In this document: positions 34,616 to 47,189 of the stretch, in pieces
Layout of the letters: the number at the start of each line of letters is the position of its first letter
Position numbering within the stretch: the stretch's first letter is position 1
Assembly (NCBI RefSeq): GCF_001640805.2
Contig: NC_066844.1
Location: 6,422,843 to 6,486,842, forward strand
Length of the DNA stretch: 64,000 nt
DNA from: Lates calcarifer
Lineage: Eukaryota; Chordata; Actinopteri; Centropomidae
Direction of reading: 5' to 3'
Program-made: the position numbers and the translations under genes
Notes under the pieces: generated by a model
The model's input: the letters and a program-made list of their open reading frames with translations, nothing else
Databases searched by the model: none
What the model was told of the DNA's origin: nothing

Positions 34616-37059
34616 TTCCAAAGCAGGCACCACAAAAGACTGCTGAGACATCATCATCACTGGAACAAAAAAAGTTGCTTTTAAGGATTTATTTGCTCCA
34701 CAAGGCTAATCTGGGCAGAGGAACACTGTGATAATCATTTAAGTGTAATTCTTCACATCTAGGCATCTCTGCTCACTGAGACTTTTGCAATAATGCAGGC
34801 AAATGATGACAGGATTTTGAATCAATAACTGTTTATGTGCCTAAAGACACTAAAGCCTGTATGTCTATTACACAAATAAAAAAAAGGAAACACAGAAAAG
34901 GGGATGTAGTGCAGGAGTAAGGAAGAACTTGGTTGAGACTATAGAGCTTCAGAGAGCTTGGAGAACTGCTGCTGCATTTGTGATTGTGTAGAAAACCACT
35001 GACAATTGTCTCTGAGGTGGAGGTGGAGATGTTCCCTATCCGCAAACACCTGAGACTCATAACATGGACAAACTCGAACATTCTTCTTGAGGTGGCTGAG
35101 GTCTTGTAACATTTGAAGCTGTGTGTGTGATAAATTTGTTGCTTTGTTGTGGAGAGCTGGAAAAGCAGCAGTGGCAAGGCTGAGTCAGCAAGCAGGATGA
35201 ATACACTGGTGAGAATGAGTACAGTATATCATTTGGCTTGGTCTGAAACCTCAGGGGGGGCGGCAAGAGAGAAGATGGCAAGGACTTAACTTCATCCTGA
35301 ACAAGGCAGTCCTCCAGCTCTACAGTTTGCTAAAGCAACTCCCTCAGACTCATGTTGAGGGACTACAGGGTTTCCTGAACAAACAGCCCCAGCTTAAGCA
35401 AACTTACTTATCATGGAATCAGTATCACCGTCCACAGTTTTGTACCATCTGGCTCAATATATGGCATCAATGTCAGAACATAGATTATTAATGGTTTTAC
35501 TAACAGTGAATACTTTGTCTGCTGTCTGCGTGTTATCAAAATGATGATCAGAACAGACAACAGTGACGTTACTATCCTGGACAGTATGGTACTTAAATAA
35601 TAAAATCTTTAATATTCCAATTCTACATACCTAAATGTTTCCTAAATATTACCTCATTTTGCACAAGCTTTACATGAAGTTCTTTTCAGATTCTCATATT
35701 TCTCTCATATATTGCATACTGATAATCTCATAATTATATAACATCAAAATTACTTCACAACACAGAAGATACTTTTAATAAGACTTACATTAACATCTTA
35801 AACATATAAACTGTTAAACTGCTGAAATTGTTTGTACAGCCCCTTTAATGCATTCTAGCTTATATTTATAACTCTTTCAGCTGTCATCTTGTAATTAGCA
35901 GGTGATTGTACACAGACATAATCATGCAGAGAACTAATTAACAGAAAGTAGAAATGAACAAAAAAATGCCTCAACAAGTTACCTCTGACTTATACTTGCA
36001 CTTTTAAACTCTGCTTTTTTCTAATAAACGTTGGCAGCCTAAATTATGCTCAAGTAAGTGTGATAAGGCTGCAGTTGCCATGGTAACAACACACTTCTTC
36101 AGATGTGGAAAGGAAGGAAGAGGCACGTCCCAGTGTATGATAGTAACCTCCTATGGCACAAAAAGTAAAGCTAATATAGAGGTTTAATAATGCTGACATG
36201 TTGATTAATGTGTGTGGTTAATATGAGACACAAAAAGCCGGCACATTAACCATAACTGTGACTGAAATGTTAATTTAAATGATGATTTTAGTGCTGGTAA
36301 AAGATCAGCTTGGTGAGTCCCATGTATTTAATCAACATTAATCTTCAATGTAAATGTTCTGAGTTGTTAATTTTGTTGGAACAGGAAAATTATTAAATGT
36401 TATGCACTATATAACCAGGCCTTAGTAGTGTTTTAAAAGATTTTGTGACAGTATCTGTGCAGCATATATTGCATGGATGCAGAGGACTTACAGAAAATAA
36501 ACTCATCTTCAAGTCCTCTGTCTTATTACATTTTTTGCCACTGGAAAAAATAGTAACACAAGGTTGTAAAATCTAACTATGCATAGTAAAATCCTTTGCG
36601 CATTATTAAAAACCCTAGAATCTTGTAAAAAACCATTACTGGAATTTTAGTGCACCTTCTCTAATAAGTGGAGTGGTGTCTGCCAGTTACCACTGGCAAC
36701 ATACAGTCTTGCACTCTGCTCTGTTTCATGAGTATTGCTCAAAAGTGTTCAGTTTCTTTCTCATCAAAACTGCATTCATCCATGGCTATCTGCCCACCTC
36801 TATTGCCAGATTTAGTCAACAAATGATTATATTTCACAACATGGCAAATGCATCTTAATTACTGAAAAGAAATAACAGACTGAAACAAATAAAACTAAAA
36901 TAACTTGTAAAAAATCTCTTACCTCTTTCACTCAAAAAAAGTTAATGACATGAGTTTGAGTGGAATTCCACAGGCTTTTACAATTACACTTATTTTTTAC
37001 TGGAATCAGTACTGGTGCTTTAATATATTATGATGACATGATTTTGGAAGGATTATGAG
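34616..37059. other. Gene-free unique sequence
   Basis: No supported gene. The 114-codon minus frame at 34,833-35,177 is Ser/Leu-rich without domain. 35,580-36,060 is markedly AT-rich. An RFX X-box lies at 36,074-36,087. Confidence 0.6.
36074..36087. promoter_or_regulatory. RFX X-box, perfect palindromic consensus
   Basis: GTTGCCATGGTAAC fits the RFX-family consensus GTTNCCATGGNAAC at all twelve fixed positions. RFX factors bind such imperfect inverted half-sites in control regions of ciliary and developmental genes. It lies in repeat-free sequence. Confidence 0.6.
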
Positions 37060-37720
37060 GCAGCCAAGGAGACAGACCCAGGGAGCCAAAGAGGTAACAG
37101 CAGTGCAGATGACTGTGAACCTGACTATCATTCGCTATGAGATTGATAAGATGCATTAAGGTGCCACCACTTTGGCAGGAGCTCTGAGGGAAGGCCAAGA
37201 ACAAAGCACTGCAGGAAATCCTGCTCGTAATCTGATGCTAGTTGCCTTTTCTGAAATAGAGCAGAGCTACCTGTCAATCCTTGTTGTCACATGGATGGAA
37301 GTCTAATGAGGTAGATAACTCACTGGCGGAATCCTTTGCTTGATATAATGAAGCTAAAGATTTGGAGCACTTCAGCTCCTGAGCAGCACAGGTAGCGGGT
37401 TATTAACACCTCCCCCTATAAGAGCCCAATCAATTAAAAAGAAGATGAAAAAGAAAACTGGATTCATGCCTAATCATGTGGGTAGGTGATGATAAACAGA
37501 CATTTAATGCCCTGGTTTGATGAGCTGGAGGTGAAGAGGAGATATCCTGCTTGGTGTCGACAGGCCCCTATCAGGGCTGATTAGATTGAAAGCCAAAGGC
37601 AGCACACTCTGGAAAGTGCTGTTGACAAGTAACTTAATAGCTTCAACCGAGTACTTAGTCAGACCTGCTGGCTGAGAGGATGATTAGTGATGATGATGGT
37701 TTGCTTTCCCTGACATTGCA
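37060..37720. promoter_or_regulatory. Candidate conserved noncoding block
   Basis: About 650 bases of balanced, repeat-free sequence with many short developmental-factor words: 'GAGATTGATAAGATGCATTA', 'CCTGTCAATCC', 'GGGTTATTAACACC', 'AGCCCAATCAATTAAAAAG', 'GCTGATTAGATTGAAAG', 'GATGATTAGTGATGATG'. It is the longest stretch of this type in the window. No open frame of note. Function is inferred. Confidence 0.35.
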
Positions 37721-38398
37721 ATAACTTTAGATGTAAGGACAGGAGATGCAGTGGAGCTTTATTAGAAATAAGAATGGGGGATCCCATTCTATCTCTAAGT
37801 GATCGGTGGCGACAGGACTCTGGGCTGAAAATTGAAGAGTGTGCTCTTTGCAAAACACATTTATTAATAATTGAGCCAAGAGCATGTTTATAGAAGTAGA
37901 ACCAACAGTGAATACACTCTTATATTTTAGACGAAATAAGGTACTTAGGAAAAGCAATTTGTGCAAAGCACCTCCTGTGCTCTGTGAAAGAGCGTCCCAA
38001 TATCTCTATACTGTACAGTGAAGAAGATTTGGCCATGTCAGAGTGGTCTTTTCTCAGTGATGTCTCAATGGTGAGGGTATTTGCCACTCAAGTCTATTCC
38101 TGCTTTATCTCCTGCACTTACGTGTAGAAGAAAGAGCAAAGATGTACATGACAGCAGAATCCCACTATAATTTGTATAGACATAATTCATGTCCGGAATG
38201 AGTTTAACATGCATGGGAAATGAGTGTTGTCAGCTTTAGTTGTCATTCTGTATGCTGCTAGTGTCAGCACAGACTCTGATCTTTCTGTATTCGTATTCTG
38301 GAATTTCCATAGCATTATACCTGCTTCAGACGTTTGCAGTTAAGTCCCAAAATAAATCTGTTTTCTTTTACCAAAACTTCTCCTTTAACAACCTCCTG

Positions 38399-38420
38399 AA
38401 AAAAAAAAAAAAAAAAAAAA
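38399..38420. repeat. Poly-A tract, 22 A
   Basis: Homopolymer between CCTCCTG and CACTCTTTG. The upstream bases show no recognisable retroelement. Confidence 0.96.
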
Positions 38421-39100
38421 CACTCTTTGCCTTAATTAAACTTGCTGACCAAAATAGGCTGTCACATCTAAATTCTAATGAAATGTTCCAGCTAAAATGT
38501 TGCCAAGTAAATGGGCCTTTTAGCAGGTTGTTTTTCAAGTACAATTATGGTAAGGAGAAATTTGGCTAAGGTACGAGGCTAACCTTTGGATGGCCTCTTC
38601 AAATAATTTCTCAGACACGTTGTGCATTACTCAGCCTTTTGGCACCTGCAGTTTTACCGAGGAGGGAAATACTTATTGTTGATAGCAAAGTTAGTCACTG
38701 TGGCAACAGCAGACCTCAGTTACATCTGTGCTATTCATAAGGGGATGCTTATGCCCAGAAAGAATAACAATGCGCATTTCAGCTTCATACATTCACATCA
38801 GTGCAGATACGCACATGTACATGCACATACACACACAAACACACACAAGGAGCTGTCAGCCTGACAATTCCTAGCTGACACAGTTTCTGTATGCCCAGCG
38901 GTCTCCATAGGAGGATTTTTGCCTCTGGCCAGCTCAACGCGGACAAGGGGACTTCCTTATTCTCCCAACACAGCTCAGCGGCTGCTGCTCGCCTCTGTGT
39001 AATGAGATTATGGCCAGCTCCTGGAACATCTACTCAAGAGGAGATGGGACCAATTAGTCTGCTGTCTGCCCCAAAGAGAGACAATCACCATAGCTCTGAT

Positions 39101-39138
39101 GTTATTACCTCCAAAGTGTCAGCCTCCAAAGTAATAAC
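39101..39138. repeat. Nested direct and inverted repeat
   Basis: GTTATTAC (39,101-39,108) and GTAATAAC (39,131-39,138) are exact inverted arms flanking two direct copies of CCTCCAAAGT (39,108-39,117 and 39,123-39,132). The compact symmetry suggests paired binding sites or a small duplication. Confidence 0.75.
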
Positions 39139-42100
39139 AAACATGCCTAAGAAAGGAGAAAGCTTGTTTACACTATGATTGGTCAGTGTGGTCAAGGTTA
39201 CCAGAGAGAGAGCTCAGGCCTGTTTGTGTTGATGCAATGAAAGGTTGTATAAAGAGACTTTACTCTTGAGCAGAGTCAAGAGGAATAAACAGTGGCAGAC
39301 CCCATTTGGTCTAAAGTTGGAGGAGGGGGGCACTCAACCTGGCAAATGAGCCAAACAGAAAAACAGTTCCTTGCTCAGTCTTGTGGAGCTTTTACATTTG
39401 AAGTATGAAATACTGCAGCTGTTGTGTAAAGGAGGGCCCAGCCAATTCTGTCTTGATAAGTCAGTAACAAGGGATCTTTTTTAACGCTGGTATTTATTGA
39501 ATAACCACACTGCTGCCCAAACAAGTAAGATTTAAGGAAATTGAAGTTTTCTACGGACTGTGTCAGAAACCTATATGAGCCTGATGACAGTGGAGCACCA
39601 GTGTGTAAATACTGAGTGAAATGTGTGGTGCAACAGATCTACCTGCAGCTTATTTTGTTCTCTGCACTCTTTGCTCAAGCAGAAAGTCTGAGGGATTATT
39701 GTGGAAAAAGCAAGACAAATTACACTAGGAGGGATTCAAAATGTAAATACATACAGTGTGTTAGGGTGAAATGTTTATGAGATTATACTCTATATGTAGA
39801 ATGGACACCTCTATTTCAAGTGGCAGATCATTGGTTATGTGCATGTGATTAAATGCTTGCACAGAACTAATTTGATAAAGCACTTTAATACTTGGGACAT
39901 GCTTGTTCATTTTCTTTCCAAGAATTAGATAAGATGATGATGCCACTCTCATGTTTTAGTGTTAAGTATAGTGCTGGAGCCAGAAGGTGTTTAGCTTTGC
40001 TTGGCTCTCCTTAAAGTCCAAAAATACACCTACCAATCCCTCCAAAGTGGACTAAATTAATAAGTTATATCTTTTTTAAAAATTCATACACACAAAAGCA
40101 ACATAAAAACCAGAGGGAAATACACACTGTAACTGCATCTTGGTGAACAGTTTGGAGCAGTGAGTTCCCCGAGTCACAGTGATGTTGCCAGGCAGCCAGT
40201 GGAGACACTATGCAGAAAAAGCATGAGACCTTCCACAGGAAACATAACCTCATAAGAAAGCAGAATCTCATCTGCTTTCATGTGGCAAGATTTTGTTTTG
40301 CTACCCAGGAGAGAGCATTTGGAAAATGTGGACCTTGATATTATTTTAACAAAGAAATCAGCCAAATGCCAAATCCCAAGCAATCTTATCTCAGACCATT
40401 GCTCTCAACTCTTTTTAACCATGAGCACAATCTGTTCCTGACATTAACCAAGTAGTTTTACTGTGGTTGCCAGAGTACTGCAAATATTGTGAAGATATAA
40501 TGATTCATTTTAAAAAGAACTGATGCTTAACTTTGCTAATTGGCTAAAATAATTCTGCAGAAATACAGCCTCATCTTGATATTGTTGTTGATATGTGTTG
40601 CTTTATATGCTGATACTAACCAGCATTACACAGTACACAGATTTTATACTGAAAAAAACAAGTGAACTCTGAATTTAAGTGCTGCAATCAGTACATGGAG
40701 AGAAAAGGTACAATGGATGCATCAATACCTTTGACAAGCTCCTTGTGAGCATTCTGGCTTTCCTGTGTAAGTTTTCATGTTAAATGTGTGCGTAAGAACT
40801 CAATCAATCCTGTACGACTACTGAACAGATGCTGTACAAACAGATGCTTTCATTTGTTTGCTTTTTCAATCCACTCTGCACCCCCACAAATACTGCTTCC
40901 TCACATCTCTCCCTAGCATAATTTGACTTCTGTCCAGAATCAGAGCCTCATACATAGAGATTGGACAAACAAAGCCACATCACTTTCGAGGCAATTAGCG
41001 AATCATTGAGCGTTTTGATTCAAATAGGTAGCACCGATCAATTCTGTAATTGAAAAAGTTTTTAAAGTCTCCTCCCAACCTCCAACCCCCACCTTTCTTC
41101 TGTGACAGAGACAGATTTGGGTGGCTTTTTCACAGAGATAAGCTTCTACTTAAGGTATTCAAGGTTTTAGGAGAAATACCGCAAAGCTTTTCAGTGCCAA
41201 CCACACTGGAGTAACGAAAATTCAAACAAGCATTGACTACAAACAGAAACAGACGTGACAGACGAGGGAGAAAAAGTAAAAACTAAGAGGGCGGAAATCA
41301 TTGGGATGTGTGGAAAAGAGACAAGAGGAGAATAAAGAGCCTTCAGATCTTACAGACGTAGAATATTGGTGACCGACTCCTCCATTCACCGGCAGCTCCA
41401 TCATAACTCAGCTCCATATTAATAACTCTGTCAGACTGAATTACAGCCCAGTGATCAATATCCTCAGTTCTTATACATGTAATTTTGGCTAAAGCGCTGG
41501 CTTTTAGAAGATTTGTGGAACAGAAGGCTGTGGCTCTACAAATAATCAGCCAATAATCTCTTCCAAGTATCAATAGCATGTGGAGAATCAATCATAGAAT
41601 GAACAAGCTGGGACAGAGTTTGTGGAGGATTATTTATTCTCCTAATTGATCGATCAGCCTGTGTGGCTATCAGGACACCTGTGGCCCTGTGCTGTGGTGT
41701 GGCGAGCATGTCCAGACTCCTGCAGAGATTCAAACTCAAACCTGTGCCACCAGAGAGATGCTCTGCATGGATGCTAAATCTAAGATACACAGTGGGTGTG
41801 GAATCAGTGTGCGTCGGTGCGTGTCTGTCTCCTCGTTTATGTGATTACACCACAGACGGAGAAAAGCAAAAACTACCAGGATGTATCCAGAGAGCCTTCA
41901 GTTATGTTCTTCATCCACTTTGTCTATTTGGTGGCTCTCTCTATCTGTGTCTTATTACTCCGGTGCCTCTCCACTGCTCACAGCCTGGGCTTTGCTGAAT
42001 AGCTGATACAGGCTCTCCGTAGGGCCGTGTCTGGCTTCAGCTTAACAGGGCATATCTCTGCCTGCTCTTCTTTGACCACAGACAGCACTCACTGCCCAAG

Positions 42101-42984
42101 TCTAAGAGCCAGCCCAGCTGCTCTATTCTGAGCCGCATGCATGGCTAGTCTGTCTGGAAGAGACAGATAGCCTGACACAACACCGCCACTGCTACTGCTG
42201 CCACTGCCTCTGTAACGTACATGAAGAGAGAGTCGCTGGAATCATGAATTCAGTCAGAGTGCACTGAATTCATCCAAGATTCTGTCAAAGTGAGACTGAA
42301 AAGGATCATAAGACATAAAAAATCTATTTATATAATTCATGCATTTTGTCTTAATACATTACATAAGGAAGAGGAGGGAGGGAGAAATTTATATTTGACA
42401 TTTTTTGGTTTTAATGACATTCTCCCTAACGAGTCAGGCTGCCATTTTTTCTCTATGTCGATGGGAAATTTAACAGATACTCAAATCATTTCATTTTTAA
42501 CTGTATTTAAATAAAGCAATAACATCACAGTTCTATTATAGGCTGAAAGTTACACTGGCAAACAGCCAGAGAGCAGCCTTCCACATAACACACTTGGAGC
42601 TTTCTAGCTAATGTCGCCTTCTTATCTACAGGCACGGACACGTCTCGTCCTGCACTTTGGCTCACTGAAATGAGCTACCATACAAACATCCACCGGGGAA
42701 AAGTGCTTGGCTAAAGCCTACTGGCAGACTAAGAAGCATATAGCTTGTCAGGCATAGCATTTAGGACAGCTTTAAAAAAAAAATTGAAAATGTGAAGATG
42801 GGTTTATTTAGTGGGTAAGTTACCCGCTCCATATATTCTACAATACCACTGCTAACAAAGTACTGTTTGTGAAACACCACAAAATCTAGTTTCAATCCAA
42901 TATAAGGTCAGAATCTCCAATATCAATTTTTACACTAATACATTTTACTGGTGATGCACTAACAGGGGAAGGATCAAGGTCTGA

Positions 42985-43253
42985 AAAAGTCCACAGTGAC
43001 TTAAGATGTGTTTATTAACACTTCACCAAAAACATCTTTTCCTAACCTTAGCCAAATTGTTTTTGTTCCCTAAACCTGATCACAGATGGAATCCTGACAC
43101 CTCCACTGCTGTTAATAAATGTAGTGATTCATCCATTCAAAATAAATAACATTGTCACTGAATGTAATGCAGCCAGTGATTGCGCTGCCCCGACAAGATA
43201 ATAGGACAAACAGTTTGGTAGTATTTGAACGTAATTTCTAGGAGACAGGGTTG
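42985..43253 (+). mobile_element. Teleost repeat ('ttctaggagacagggttg' type)
   Basis: Landmarks: 'CATCTTTTCCTAACCTTAGC', 'TTTTTGTTCCCTAAACCTGA', 'CCAGTGATTGCGCTGC' and the diagnostic 3' part 'GTATTTGAACGTAATTTCTA' + GGAGACAGGGTTG. Abundant in percomorph genomes, non-coding. The left boundary is uncertain. Confidence 0.65.
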
Positions 43254-44229
43254 TAATTGACAACATTTATCAGCAGAAGTTTGTATACATTGCGCCTTGG
43301 TGCCCCTACCAGCTCAGCTGTCAATCAAACACATACCCCAGGCTGCCCATTCAGAGGCTTAGAGGCTAAAGAAGCAATATTGATGAATCTCCAAATAACG
43401 TTTTTTCCTCCTTTCAATGATAAAAATGTCTTGGTTTGGATTTTATCATGAGATAGAAAGATGGGCAAAGAGGACTGCATCCATAGTAAAGGCAGAGTAG
43501 TGATTTGTCTTACTTGTAGCATCTGATGAAGCCTACGCCTGCATACAATTTGCCTACTGTATAGCATCAGTGTTTCAGGCTTGCTGAGCTGTCAACACTT
43601 TGAGCTGCTCTAGATGAGAAAATATGATGTAATAAATGTTTGAGAGCCTCTCAGTTTAGGTGATTGCTCTCTCTGTACTTCACTGCTCCTCTTGGTTTTT
43701 ACAGCTGTGTGCTGTTTGTTTGATGAAGCTGTTATTCTGCTCTTATGGAACCAGTGTGGTGTCTAAACATTTCTGCGAGTGTTGTCTGTGTCCTGTAGGG
43801 CACATTGGGTATCTATGGCAACTGCAGCAGGGACAAGAGCACAGCATTTTTAGCTAAATTTAAGGACACCATTAAAGGAAATGTAGCCCTGAAAACGTAA
43901 GAGGTAATTACACTTTTCTGTACTCCACTTACTCCGTGTGCTAACATATGTTATGGTATCATGTGGAAATTTAATGGATGCTTTCCCTTCCTGAGTATAT
44001 TCTGATGTTTGTTTCTCTTCTCTGTGCTGAATGTAAACAAGCCCTTGTTCTTGGATATTAATAATTTGGTCTCACATGATTTTACATTCCCCGCTTCTGT
44101 CCTTTCGAATTTACCCATAGCATAATATTTTGGCTTTAAGCTCTGGATTTTCTGCTGCACTAAGTCAAATACTAAGGAGGCATGCAGTAATATGCAGCAC
44201 AAACAAAAATGTTTTCCCTCCTCACTCTT
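43254..44229. other. Gene-free unique sequence
   Basis: No supported gene. Opposed frames of 64-83 codons have no domain. Contains an RFX half-site-like CTATGGCAAC near 43,813-43,822. Confidence 0.6.
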
Positions 44230-44690
44230 AAGATATTGTAGCTAGAGTAAAGAGGTTTTCAAGCTAAAAGCTGGCCACTGTAACCAAGCCGAGCAAATCT
44301 CCTCTTATGGTATTAAGACGTTAACTTAGCAGCCAGCTACTCTGGGATGTTATCATGGGATAAGCAGATTATAGCCCTAAATATCCTTATGTGCATTAAG
44401 CAGGAACCATACAAGGTGGTTATTTTCATGATGCAATTTCTTGCAGCTGAAACTGTCATCAGACCAATCACCGCGGCACAGCTGTAGAGCTCTCAACTCT
44501 CTGATTATAACAATTTGTTTCTGCTCATTTAAAGCTAATTTCTTTAAGATTATTAGAGGGAGGTTTATTGATTAGCCAACTAAACAAATATCAATCAAAT
44601 CAATTAAAAGAAAATCTTTAAATCAGCCAGAGCAAAAAGACATCCAAACTGAACATATCCTGAAGTGAGCTTGATATAAGTCGACACAGG
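44230..44690. promoter_or_regulatory. Candidate conserved noncoding block with PBX/HOX-like site
   Basis: Repeat-free sequence with 'CTGATTATAACAATTTG', 'AAAGCTAATTTCTTTAAGAT', 'TTTATTGATTAGCC' and ATATCAATCA at 44,588-44,597. The last is the reverse complement of TGATTGATAT, a PBX-HOX type composite. A second half-type 'AATCAATT' follows. Enhancer role is inferred. Confidence 0.35.
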
Positions 44691-45746
44691 ACAAACAATA
44701 TCAGACTGCCTGTTTCATTGTGTGTTTTTGTATTAAAGGAAAAAGGAAGGGGAAAGTCTTTTCGGTCTCATATACTTTGACACTAAACAGCCAGGACAAG
44801 GCACATCAAAACCCCCTGTGCTGCCGGTGACAAGGGGACGGAAGTTGAGTGTCGAAGTGACAGGTGTTTAGCTCTGACTAGTGAGGCTCAAAAGTTGGAC
44901 AGAGCCCTCAGGACGCACACGGGCATCCTCGACTGCATCAAGAGAAGTGCTGACACGGAGATAATAAGGAGAAAAGCTGACCTCAGAGATATGGCTCCAA
45001 AAAAACAAAAGATCAAAGGAGTCACACTGATGAAAGTGTAACAAGGACACAGCAGCTGATGATTCTGTTTGCCATTAGGAGAGAAAACATGACAATGGCT
45101 GCTCCCATTGATTCAGAGGGAAGATGGGACGTTCCCTGACCAACATCTGCTTCGTCTGCCATATCACAATATAAGCCTCCTCTACTGAGTGGGAATATAC
45201 CGTACTGTGTAAATTCTGTATATAATAAGATTGTGGGAGTAGTGTGAAAACTCCTGGTAAAATGTGAATATTTATATTTGTTTTTACACTAACATTTGTT
45301 TCCCTTTATTGTATAAATAGACACTTCACTTACACCTCAGGGTTACATAATAATAAGTCCCTGTCAGGTGTCACTTCAAAGCAACATTGCAAAACTGTGC
45401 TTCGCAAAGAAAAACAATGTATTTGAGATACTAATGAGAAACCGAAGGAAAAGATTTAAAGTGAAAGCAAGAAACTCAGCTAATAAAGATTACTAATATA
45501 CGATGAAGCAGAAAATACAATAATAATTTTCATGATGGTATGATCATTTAGCCCCTTTTTAAACAATGTTATAAAGTGAGTCACAATCAAGAGAGACAAT
45601 GAAAGGACAAATTAATAATGATGGTAAATTAGATGACTACCACATCTCATCTATATCAATTTTAAACAATGCATAATAAAGCTTATTAAATAAAGCTTCA
45701 CTGCATACCATCAATAAAAGTTAATGGTTAATAAAGATAATATAAA
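44691..45746. other. Gene-free AT-rich sequence
   Basis: No gene recognised. 45,480-45,745 is strongly AT-rich, with TAATAA/AATAAAG words. Confidence 0.6.
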
Positions 45747-45990
45747 TAGGACTGCAACAACTATTCTTTATTATTGATGAATTTGCTGACTTTCTCAATT
45801 AATTTTTTGGTCTGCAAAATGTCAGAAAATTGTTAAAAATCTAATTGTTTTTTGTTTTTTCTTTTTTGGACCAATCCTTCCAAAACCCAAATACATTCAG
45901 TTAACTGTCACATTTGACAGAAAATGCAGTAAATCTTCACAACTGAGAGGCTTGAAAAATGCCTGAAAAGAAGTCAATATTCGTGAAAAA
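45747..45990 (+). mobile_element. 'Gggctgcaac' repeat family, copy 3 (3' truncated)
   Basis: Begins AGGACTGCAACAACTATTCT and continues 'TTTTTTGGTCTGCAAAATGT', 'CAGAAAATTGTTAAAAATCT', 'CCTTCCAAAACCCAAATACA', 'TTCAGTTAACTGTCA' and 'TCTTCACAACTGAGAGGCTT'. It breaks off into a poly-A-rich stretch before the family's 3' end. Confidence 0.75.
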
Positions 45991-46092
45991 AAAATAAAAA
46001 AAATTGTCTTAGGTACAGCAAACACCAGTATTAGTTACAGTATGAAGGTGTGGAAAAACTCAACCTGCCTGACTGACCTCATCTGGTCATGT

Positions 46093-46106
46093 GGTGCCAT
46101 GGCAAC
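46093..46106. promoter_or_regulatory. RFX X-box-like site, one mismatch
   Basis: GGTGCCATGGCAAC differs from GTTNCCATGGNAAC only at its second base. The right half-site is perfect. Confidence 0.4.
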
Positions 46107-46228
46107 AATGACAACTCCATCAAATGAATAGTAGTTTGATGGATAGTCATAGCTCACCAGAAGAAAATGGAGACAAAATCTTGGCACCAAAATACCAACA
46201 CAAGGGAAGTTGTTGTGACTGACAGCAA

Positions 46229-46247
46229 CACACACACACACACACAC
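46229..46247. repeat. (CA)n microsatellite
   Basis: Nineteen-base CA run ending in CCCC. Confidence 0.95.
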
Positions 46248-46923
46248 CCCTCCAGGGCTCCCACAGAGCCAGAACAACCATCTCTGATCTTTCTTCTCCC
46301 ACACTGACTAATGAGCTCATAATGAGAGATTTACCAAATCTCTGCTTATCATTCAAAGCAGAGAAATCAGGGTGGGACCTCAACCAGGGCTTTTTACATC
46401 CTTATAAACAATGTTGAGGAAATCAGTGAAGGGTAAAAGAAAAACCACAGTCTTCTGGTGATGTAGTGGTACAAAACAGAAAAAGATAAGCATATACTAT
46501 TTTTACAAGCCAGCAGGTTCAAATGATCTATATTTAACCATAAATTGGTGGTGATATAGCAGTGGGAATATGGATGGTGACACTGCCATTGTTATCCATG
46601 GTATATTTAATGAGTGCCCCGCTGCTTGTGTAATCATCCCTTTAATCTGCCCCACAGCATTTATGGAATAAAATTTAAGACATTTAGTTTGTGGGGAAAC
46701 TCTGCTGGGTTCCTCCTCTTAGAGCCCTGTTTTACCACTTGCCATCTGAAGAGCGCACATACACATACTGTACATACCCACACACACTCTATGCACTGTA
46801 TCTCCCATTCTTCCATCCATTCTTCCTTAATCATCTCTCTTCATGGTTCTTCCCGCGCTGTGCCCGGAGGCCTTTGTGCATCTTTATAATCTGATCCTCC
46901 ATCACTCTGCGGCTGGTCTGTGT

Positions 46924-46953
46924 GCAAGGGGGCGGTGCAGCTTGATTGATTGG
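46924..46953. promoter_or_regulatory. CTCF-like core next to PBX/HOX-like site
   Basis: GCAAGGGGGCGGTGC (46,924-46,938) matches the AGGGGGCG centre of the CTCF motif but not its flanks well. TGATTGATTGG (46,943-46,953) matches a PBX-HOX composite. The pair is followed by an ATTATT-rich stretch to about 46,985. Confidence 0.25.
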
Positions 46954-47031
46954 AATTATTTGAAAAATTATTAAAATTAAAAATAGCTCTGCTGATACAG
47001 GCAAACTAGTTACATCCTTGTAGGGAGTTGC

Positions 47032-47045
47032 GGGGTGGGGGGGGG
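47032..47045. repeat. G-rich run
   Basis: GGGGTGGGGGGGGG, a short homopurine run with possible quadruplex character. Confidence 0.9.
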
Positions 47046-47189
47046 TACACAGTTACTCAGTAAATAACAGTCTATCCCTTTGTTTAAGAGAGTGAGGGAA
47101 GTAGAGGGTGGAGGAACAGATTGGCACTGGCATGAATGGTGCAATAACACAATACTTAAGGGAAACAGTTGACTGCATCAAGTAAAAGC

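Larger units (their letters stand above)
37721..42984. other. Gene-free unique sequence
   Basis: Over 5 kb without a supported gene or an assignable transposon. Contains A22 at 38,399, a short CA stretch at 38,825-38,850 and the small symmetric element at 39,101-39,138. Enhancer-like repeat-free sequence lies at 39,000-39,180, 40,975-41,065 and 41,380-41,660. The 111-codon plus frame at 41,663-41,998 has no domain. Confidence 0.55.
45991..47189. other. Gene-free unique sequence
   Basis: No supported gene. Holds an RFX-like site (46,093), (CA)n (46,229), a CTCF-like/PBX-like pair (46,924-46,953) and a G-rich run (47,032-47,045). A short CA stretch at 46,755-46,790 gives His/Thr-rich frames. 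Confidence 0.6.

Noticed and set aside
25321..38420. A21, T21 and A22 homopolymers as possible processed-pseudogene tails
   Set aside because: No adjoining cDNA-like sequence, polyadenylation signal or target-site duplication is visible.
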